Of a stretch of DNA of 64,000 nucleotides, positions 61,691 to 64,000 are shown piece by piece. This DNA is from CBDCGJ01 sp965238305 (GTDB taxonomy: Bacteria > Pseudomonadota > Alphaproteobacteria > GCA-2731375). Position numbers and translations under genes: made by a program. Location: the NCBI GenBank assembly GCA_965238305.1, contig CBDEHK010000001.1, positions 2,604,001 to 2,668,000 of the forward strand. The letters are read 5' to 3'. The notes below the pieces were generated by a model, which saw only the letters and a list, made by a program, of their open reading frames with translations, had not been told where the DNA came from and made no database searches. Numbering within the stretch: position 1 is the stretch's first letter; each line of letters opens with the position of its first letter.

Positions 61691-62920
61691 ATGTCTGAAC
61701 AAACTGCTGAAACAGCACCTGCCGCGCCAATTTTCGATCCGGCATCGCCTGAATTTGTCCGCAATCCTTATCCCGCTTACCACCAATTGCGTGGTTTGGC
61801 GCCAATTTTCAAAACCCCGGCCGGGTTTTGGCTGGCGACAAGTTTTGGGGATGTGAACGCGATCCTGCGCGACAAACGTTTCGGCAAGGACTTTGAGAAA
61901 CGCACCAAAGAGCAGCACGGCGAAGATGTCTTCAAAATTCCGGTTTACGAATCCATGCGCCACTGGATGCTGGTGCGCAATCCACCGGATCACACCCGTC
62001 TCCGCGGCCTGGTCGCCAGAATTTTTACCCCAAAGCAGATCAGCGCGTTGAAACCCCGAATTCAGGGTTTAGTTGACGAACTGATCGACGCGGTGGAAGA
62101 CAAAGGTGAGATGAATGTTATCCGCGACTTCGCCTACCCACTGCCGGTTAACGTGATCTGCGATATGCTTGGGGTGCCGGAAAGCGATCGTGAGCGCTTT
62201 ATGGTGGCCTCGGAAAAATCCGGCCGTCTGATCGATCCGACACCGTTGACACCGGAAGAACTTGAAGAAACTAACAAGGGTTTCGAAGAGCAAACGGAAT
62301 ATTTCCAAAGCTTGATCGACGAGCGTCGGAAAGATCCGAAAGACGACTTGTTAACGGTTCTGGCGCAAGCCAACGAAGATGGTGACAAATTAAGTGATGC
62401 GGAACTTATCGCAAATACTTTGCTGTTGTTTGGTGCCGGTCATGAAACCACGGTCAATCTGATTGGCAACGGCCTGCTGGCATTGTTATCGACGCCCGGT
62501 CAATTTGAAGCTCTGAAAGCTGACCCATCTTTGATCAATGGGGCGGTCGAAGAAATGCTGCGATATGATAGTTCCGTACAGTTGACTTCGAGGACGGCCC
62601 TGGAAGATGTTGAAATAAATGGGATGCTCATCCCTGAGGGCGATACTGTCATAACGCTGCTTGGCGCGGCAAATCGCGACCCAGACGCCTTCGAAAATCC
62701 CGATGACTTCGATGTCACCCGGAAAGCCGTCCGACCGACATCTTTCGGCGGCGGCATCCATCATTGCATCGGCGCTCCGTTGGCCCGGATCGAAGGGCAG
62801 ATCGCCTTTGAAACTCTGCTTCGCCGGCTACCGAATATGCGCTTGAAAGATATCGAACACGCAAATTTCAAGCCGACATATACCCTGCGCGGATTGATTG
62901 ACATGCCGGTAGAATTCTAA
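61691..62920 (+). CDS. Cytochrome P450 (bacterial class I type)
   Basis: Heme monooxygenase of 409 residues. It has the I-helix oxygen motif FGAGHETT (about residues 247-254), the E-x-x-R pair EEMLRYD (about residue 287), and the heme loop FGGGIHHCIGAPLARIE with the iron-ligand Cys359. No membrane anchor is seen, so it is soluble and will need a ferredoxin and reductase, which are not in the window. Similar P450s hydroxylate terpenoids or fatty acids; the substrate is not known. ATG 61691 follows GGGGGAGA. It is probably co-transcribed with the acyl-CoA dehydrogenase 39 bases downstream. Confidence 0.94.
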   Translation: MSEQTAETAPAAPIFDPASPEFVRNPYPAYHQLRGLAPIFKTPAGFWLATSFGDVNAILRDKRFGKDFEKRTKEQHGEDVFKIPVYESMRHWMLVRNPPDHTRLRGLVARIFTPKQISALKPRIQGLVDELIDAVEDKGEMNVIRDFAYPLPVNVICDMLGVPESDRERFMVASEKSGRLIDPTPLTPEELEETNKGFEEQTEYFQSLIDERRKDPKDDLLTVLAQANEDGDKLSDAELIANTLLLFGAGHETTVNLIGNGLLALLSTPGQFEALKADPSLINGAVEEMLRYDSSVQLTSRTALEDVEINGMLIPEGDTVITLLGAANRDPDAFENPDDFDVTRKAVRPTSFGGGIHHCIGAPLARIEGQIAFETLLRRLPNMRLKDIEHANFKPTYTLRGLIDMPVEF

Positions 62921-62959
62921 ATAATTTAGTAATAGACACCTTTACGAAGGAGACGAGCG

Positions 62960-64000
62960 ATGGCGAGCTATAAAGCGCCGGTCGACGACATGCGGTTTAT
63001 CTTGAATGATATCTTGAACGTACAAGATGCCAAGGGTTGGGAAGAAATTGATAGCGAATTGATCGACGCGATCCTGGATAGTGGCGCCAAGTTCTTCGAA
63101 GAAGTGTGGCAACCGCTTAACCAATCCGGCGATGCCGAAGGCTGCACCTATGAAAACGGTGTTGTGCGGACGCCGCAGGGCTTCAAAGAAGCCCTGAAGG
63201 CTTACTACGAAAACGGCTGGAATACGTTAAGTTATCCGGAAACTTTTGGCGGCCAGGGCCTACCCTCGGTGTTGTCCATGGCAATCCAGGAAATGGGTAT
63301 TTCGTCAAACATTTCCTTATCAACTTATCCGGGCCTGTCCATGGGTGTCTGCGGCGTTATCACCAGCATGGGCAGCGATGAGATGAAGCAAACCTACGTG
63401 CCGAAGCTGATGAATGGTGAGTGGACTGGGACTATGAACCTGACGGAGCCGCATTGCGGCACCGATCTGAAATTGATGCGGACGAAAGCCGAGCCGCAGG
63501 AAGATGGTACCTACAAGATCACCGGGACAAAGATCTTCATCACCGGTGGCGAACACAATATGGCGGACAATATTGTGCATATGGTGCTGGCGAAAATTCC
63601 AAGCGAAGGTGAAGGCCTGGGTGCGGTCAACGTCTTTATCGTCCCGAAATATTCGGTGAAGGAAGATGGCAGCCTTGGCTCCGCGAATGGCGTGACATGC
63701 GGCTCGATCGAAAACAAGATGGGTATCCGCGGCTCCTCTACGGCCGTCCTGAACTACGACGAAGCGATTGGTATTCGCCTAGGCGGCAAACCGAAAAAAT
63801 CTGCTGGCGAAGGGGCAGAGAAAAAGAAATCTTCCGCTGCCGGTATGGCCGGGATGTTCCAGATGATGAACGGTGCCCGCCTTGGCGTTGGCTACCAAGG
63901 CGTCGGGATGAGCGAAGTCGCCTATCAAAACGCCGTCGATTATTCCCGCGAACGCTTGGCCGGACGGTCCCTGACAGGGCCAAAATATCCCGACCAGGCC
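62960..64000 (+). CDS. Acyl-CoA dehydrogenase, N-terminal part
   Basis: The gene runs off the window end; 347 residues are visible. It opens ASYKAPVDDMRFILNDIL and has MGISSNISLSTYPGL, the FAD-binding MNLTEPHCGTDLKLMRTKA (T-E-P-x-x-G-S-D type), KIFITGGEHNMADNIVHMVLA and NKMGIRGSSTAVLNYDEAIG. These features match the long (~600-residue) acyl-CoA dehydrogenases with an extra C-terminal domain, often annotated as FadE- or DmdC-like. DmdC acts on 3-methylmercaptopropionyl-CoA, but many family members act on other acyl-CoAs, so the substrate is not assigned. ATG 62960 with AAGGAGA is a good start; it follows the P450 gene by 39 bases. Confidence 0.93.
   Translation, partial: MASYKAPVDDMRFILNDILNVQDAKGWEEIDSELIDAILDSGAKFFEEVWQPLNQSGDAEGCTYENGVVRTPQGFKEALKAYYENGWNTLSYPETFGGQGLPSVLSMAIQEMGISSNISLSTYPGLSMGVCGVITSMGSDEMKQTYVPKLMNGEWTGTMNLTEPHCGTDLKLMRTKAEPQEDGTYKITGTKIFITGGEHNMADNIVHMVLAKIPSEGEGLGAVNVFIVPKYSVKEDGSLGSANGVTCGSIENKMGIRGSSTAVLNYDEAIGIRLGGKPKKSAGEGAEKKKSSAAGMAGMFQMMNGARLGVGYQGVGMSEVAYQNAVDYSRERLAGRSLTGPKYPDQA

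Overview
The window reads as chromosomal DNA of a free-living, probably marine or aquatic alphaproteobacterium of Rhodospirillales type. This is inferred from gene content: a DUF2336 protein, a PleD-like diguanylate cyclase, an ArsR regulator fused to a methyltransferase in front of metF-metH, a TRAP transporter with a TakP-like binding protein, an Mla lipid transporter with a STAS-MlaE fusion, boxBC genes for aerobic benzoyl-CoA breakdown, and RTX proteins. There are no rRNA or tRNA genes, insertion sequences, phage genes or CRISPR arrays. No gene-free stretch exceeds about 300 bases.

Layout. 1-2 kb: a minus-strand class II aldolase - dusA - SDR group. 2-7.6 kb: psuK and psuG (pseudouridine salvage) around a very large AsmA/DUF748-type envelope protein. 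7.6-13.1 kb: a methionine-cycle operon (ArsR-methyltransferase, metF, metH) with a perfect 16-bp palindrome over its likely promoter. 13.2-15.5 kb: a class III cyclase/TolB/TPR gene split by one in-frame TAG, with a perfect hairpin directly before its start. 15.6-22.6 kb: ettA, a PilZ protein, a PaaK-like CoA ligase, a REC-REC-GGDEF protein, a periplasmic rhodanese and a DUF2336 protein. 22.8-26.3 kb: a dctPQM TRAP operon with an intercistronic hairpin. 26.3-31.3 kb: hydroxypyruvate isomerase and an mla operon that contains a small VOC gene. 31.4-37.5 kb: DUF924, a lipoprotein, and boxC-boxB behind a sequence that exactly matches the FNR/FixK consensus, then a cupin and an esterase. 37.7-43.8 kb: a luciferase-like monooxygenase, three RTX proteins (one looks like an internally deleted copy of its neighbour), an enoyl-CoA hydratase, an ABM protein and an acidic protein. 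43.9-49.4 kb: a four-gene operon built on a ~978-residue membrane-anchored coiled coil. 49.5-52.8 kb: a flavodoxin, a hydrolase, a receiver-domain protein and a pentapeptide protein. 52.8-56.6 kb: an acyl-CoA synthetase, a Cys-rich unknown and a MetE-core protein in one operon. 56.7-59.8 kb: SMP-30, an MFS transporter and a WecA-like transferase with an 84-nt convergent overlap. 60-64 kb: metA (E111, acetyl type), GNAT, then cytochrome P450 and an acyl-CoA dehydrogenase that runs off the end.

Themes that tie the genes together are methionine and one-carbon metabolism (metF, metH, metA, MetE core), CoA-dependent catabolism of aromatic or fatty acids (box genes, CoA ligases, hydratase, dehydrogenase, P450), envelope lipid handling (Mla, DUF748) and c-di-GMP/cAMP-type signalling. 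The most interesting non-coding signals are the operator-like palindromes at 13079, 35883 and 61626 and the start-codon hairpin at 13771.
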